From: a bacterium
GTDB taxonomy: Bacteria > Krumholzibacteriota > Krumholzibacteriia > WVZY01
Reading direction: 5' to 3'
Length of the DNA stretch: 6,177 nt
Assembly (NCBI GenBank): GCA_027296025.1
Contig: JAPUJU010000130.1
Coordinates: 1-6,177, forward strand
Part shown: piece after piece, positions 4,681 through 6,177 of the stretch
Layout of the letters: every line of letters begins with the position of its first letter
Numbering within the stretch: position 1 is the first letter of the stretch
Notes under the pieces: generated by a model
What the model saw: the letters and a program-made list of their open reading frames with translations, nothing else
Database searches by the model: none
What the model was told of the DNA's origin: nothing
Position numbers and translations under genes: made by a program

Positions 4681-6177
4681 ATGAAAACACGTTTTAACGT
4701 AGCCCTTTGTGCGCTTTCAGCGTTCGTGTTCTGTGCCTGTGGCTCGGGGGAGTCCGGCGGCAACGCGGCAAAATCGCGCACGGGAGCGGCACTCGATTTC
4801 ACGAAACTTGCTCCGAACATCTCCGAAGCTGCACTGGAAAAACACATCCGCTACCTCGCCTCCGACGAACTGGAAGGCCGGGCGCCTGGTTCACGCGGCG
4901 AGGAACTCACGCTAGCATACCTGACCGAAGCGTACTCCGGAATGGGCCTGCGGCCCGGCAATCCAAATGGAATGTACGTCCAGGAGGTTCCCTTGATCGG
5001 TACGACCGTCGTCAACCAGCCCACGCTCGAGCTCAAGACGAAAAGTGGCACGAAAAAGCTCACATACCTGGACGAATTCATGGGATGGACGCTGCGCCAG
5101 GAGGAGGAGTCAACGATCGAGGACGCCGAACTTGTGTTTGTGGGATACGGAACCGTCGCGCCCGAGTACGGGTGGGACGACTACAAGGATGTGGACGTGA
5201 CGGGCAAAGTCATCGTCATGCTCGTCGGCGACCCGCCGCTTCCGGACACCACAATGTTCGGCGGCAAGGCCATGACGTATTACGGTCGGTGGACGTACAA
5301 GTTTGAAATTGCCGCAAAGAAAGGTGCGGCCGGCGCGATTATCATACACAACACGGCAGCCGCCGGGTACCCGTGGGGAGTCGTATCGAACTCGTGGTCC
5401 GGTGAACAGTTCGACGTAGTTCGCGCCGACGAAGGCCGCGACCGCTGCTACCTGGAAAGCTGGATCACCGAACCGGCTGCCATTGTGGTCTTCGAGGAAG
5501 CGGGCCTGGGCCTGACAGTCGCGTACAAGCGCGCGTTGTCGAGAACCTTTCGCCCGATTCCAATGGGTATCACGGCGTCGACGACACTGCGCAACGAATT
5601 CAGGAAGATTCGTTCCTACAACGTCGTCGCGCGAATCGAGGGCAACGACCCGCAATACAAAGACGAATACGTGATCTACACCGCGCACTGGGATCATCTC
5701 GGCCGCGGGAATTCCGTCGACGGTGACGATATTTATAACGGAGCCCTCGACAACGCGAGCGGCGTGGCGGCGACTCTCGAGATTGCTCGCGCGTTTGTCG
5801 CATACAAGAGTCATTTGAAACGATCGATACTGATTATCAATACGACCGCCGAAGAGAGTGGGCTGCTCGGCGCCTATCACTACGCGGAACAACCGCTCTA
5901 CCCGCTGGCTAAAACAGTGGCTGTGATCAATATCGACGGGCTCAACGTGTGGGGTGGCACGAGTGATATGGTTGTTGTCGGTTTCGGGAATTCCGATCTC
6001 GACCGGTACCTGGAGAAGGCAATCGTGTCCCAGGAGCGTTACCTGAGACCCGACGCCGAACCCGAGAAGGGCTACTACTACCGATCCGACCATTTCCCGT
6101 TCGCCAAAAAAGGTGTGCCCGCACTCTACGCCGACAGCGGCATCGAATACGTCGGGCGTCCGTCCGACTGGGGCATG
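4681..6177 (+). CDS. M28 family zinc metallopeptidase lipoprotein with PA domain (3'-truncated)
   Basis: The frame is open for 499 residues to the window edge. It starts with a signal peptide (basic MKTR, hydrophobic 6-19) and a lipobox-like FCAC with the probable lipidated Cys20, followed by a Gly/Ser linker, so the protein should be exported and anchored as a lipoprotein. IRYLASDELEGRAPGSRG (56-73) is the N-terminal motif common in secreted M28 peptidases. A PA domain spans about 145-275 (ELVFVGYGTVAPEYGW, then AAKKGAAGAIIIHN). The catalytic domain shows every expected residue: His336 and Asp338 (AHWDHLG), bridging Asp357 (ALDNASG), general base Glu391 and ligand Glu392 (TAEESGLLG), Asp419 (NIDG) and His471 (SDHFPF). 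It should therefore be an active two-zinc aminopeptidase or carboxypeptidase acting on peptides outside the cytoplasm, probably for nutrition or turnover. It ends at GRPSDWGM; relatives usually continue for some 50 residues with a region including a HKPSD-like motif. It has its own promoter and good ribosome site. The peptide substrate is unknown. Confidence 0.93.
   Translation, partial: MKTRFNVALCALSAFVFCACGSGESGGNAAKSRTGAALDFTKLAPNISEAALEKHIRYLASDELEGRAPGSRGEELTLAYLTEAYSGMGLRPGNPNGMYVQEVPLIGTTVVNQPTLELKTKSGTKKLTYLDEFMGWTLRQEEESTIEDAELVFVGYGTVAPEYGWDDYKDVDVTGKVIVMLVGDPPLPDTTMFGGKAMTYYGRWTYKFEIAAKKGAAGAIIIHNTAAAGYPWGVVSNSWSGEQFDVVRADEGRDRCYLESWITEPAAIVVFEEAGLGLTVAYKRALSRTFRPIPMGITASTTLRNEFRKIRSYNVVARIEGNDPQYKDEYVIYTAHWDHLGRGNSVDGDDIYNGALDNASGVAATLEIARAFVAYKSHLKRSILIINTTAEESGLLGAYHYAEQPLYPLAKTVAVINIDGLNVWGGTSDMVVVGFGNSDLDRYLEKAIVSQERYLRPDAEPEKGYYYRSDHFPFAKKGVPALYADSGIEYVGRPSDWGM

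Noticed and set aside
5110..6093. Long minus-strand open frame of 327 codons opposite the M28 peptidase
   Set aside because: The plus strand encodes a peptidase with all metal ligands intact over the same span. The antisense translation shows no recognisable motif and arises from GC-biased codon use.

Overview
This window holds five genes and reads as ordinary chromosomal DNA from a Gram-negative bacterium. It is GC-rich by eye, with C or G favoured at third codon positions. The Gram-negative reading rests on a predicted outer-membrane or periplasmic lipoprotein peptidase and on polytopic envelope glycosyltransferases with large domains predicted to lie outside the cytoplasm. Nothing in the sequence fixes the phylum. 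Tandem glycosyltransferase-TPR proteins and M28 lipoproteins of this kind occur in several deep-branching or environmental lineages, so I name no taxon.

Layout, left to right. A plus-strand gene set covers bases 1-3844. It starts with the 3' part of a membrane glycosyltransferase-like protein with a C-terminal TPR domain (1-977, start outside the window). Nine bases later and in the same frame comes a complete paralogue (987-2900), a GT-C/family-39-type glycosyltransferase with about 11 membrane segments and about four TPR repeats. A Ppx/GppA-family phosphatase (2897-3844) follows, overlapping the second glycosyltransferase by an ATGA or TGATG junction. A RluA-type RNA pseudouridine synthase lies on the minus strand (3810-4550) and its 3' end overlaps the 3' end of the phosphatase gene by 35 bp. 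A 130-bp divergent intergenic region (4551-4680) carries a strong sigma70-like promoter facing right and a weaker extended -10 promoter facing left. The window ends inside a plus-strand gene for a secreted M28 zinc metallopeptidase lipoprotein with a PA domain (4681-6177, C-terminus outside the window).

How they work together. The two glycosyltransferase paralogues and the phosphatase look co-transcribed. The first two probably act on envelope glycans or glycoproteins using a polyprenyl-phosphate sugar donor. The phosphatase would act on polyphosphate or (p)ppGpp in the cytoplasm, and a functional link to the glycosyltransferases is not evident. The pseudouridine synthase and the peptidase are separate units sharing a divergent control region. 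I see no tRNA, rRNA, CRISPR array, insertion sequence, integrase or phage gene, and no clear intrinsic terminator. I found no evidence of an undescribed system. The most distinctive item is the same-frame tandem pair of membrane glycosyltransferase-TPR genes.
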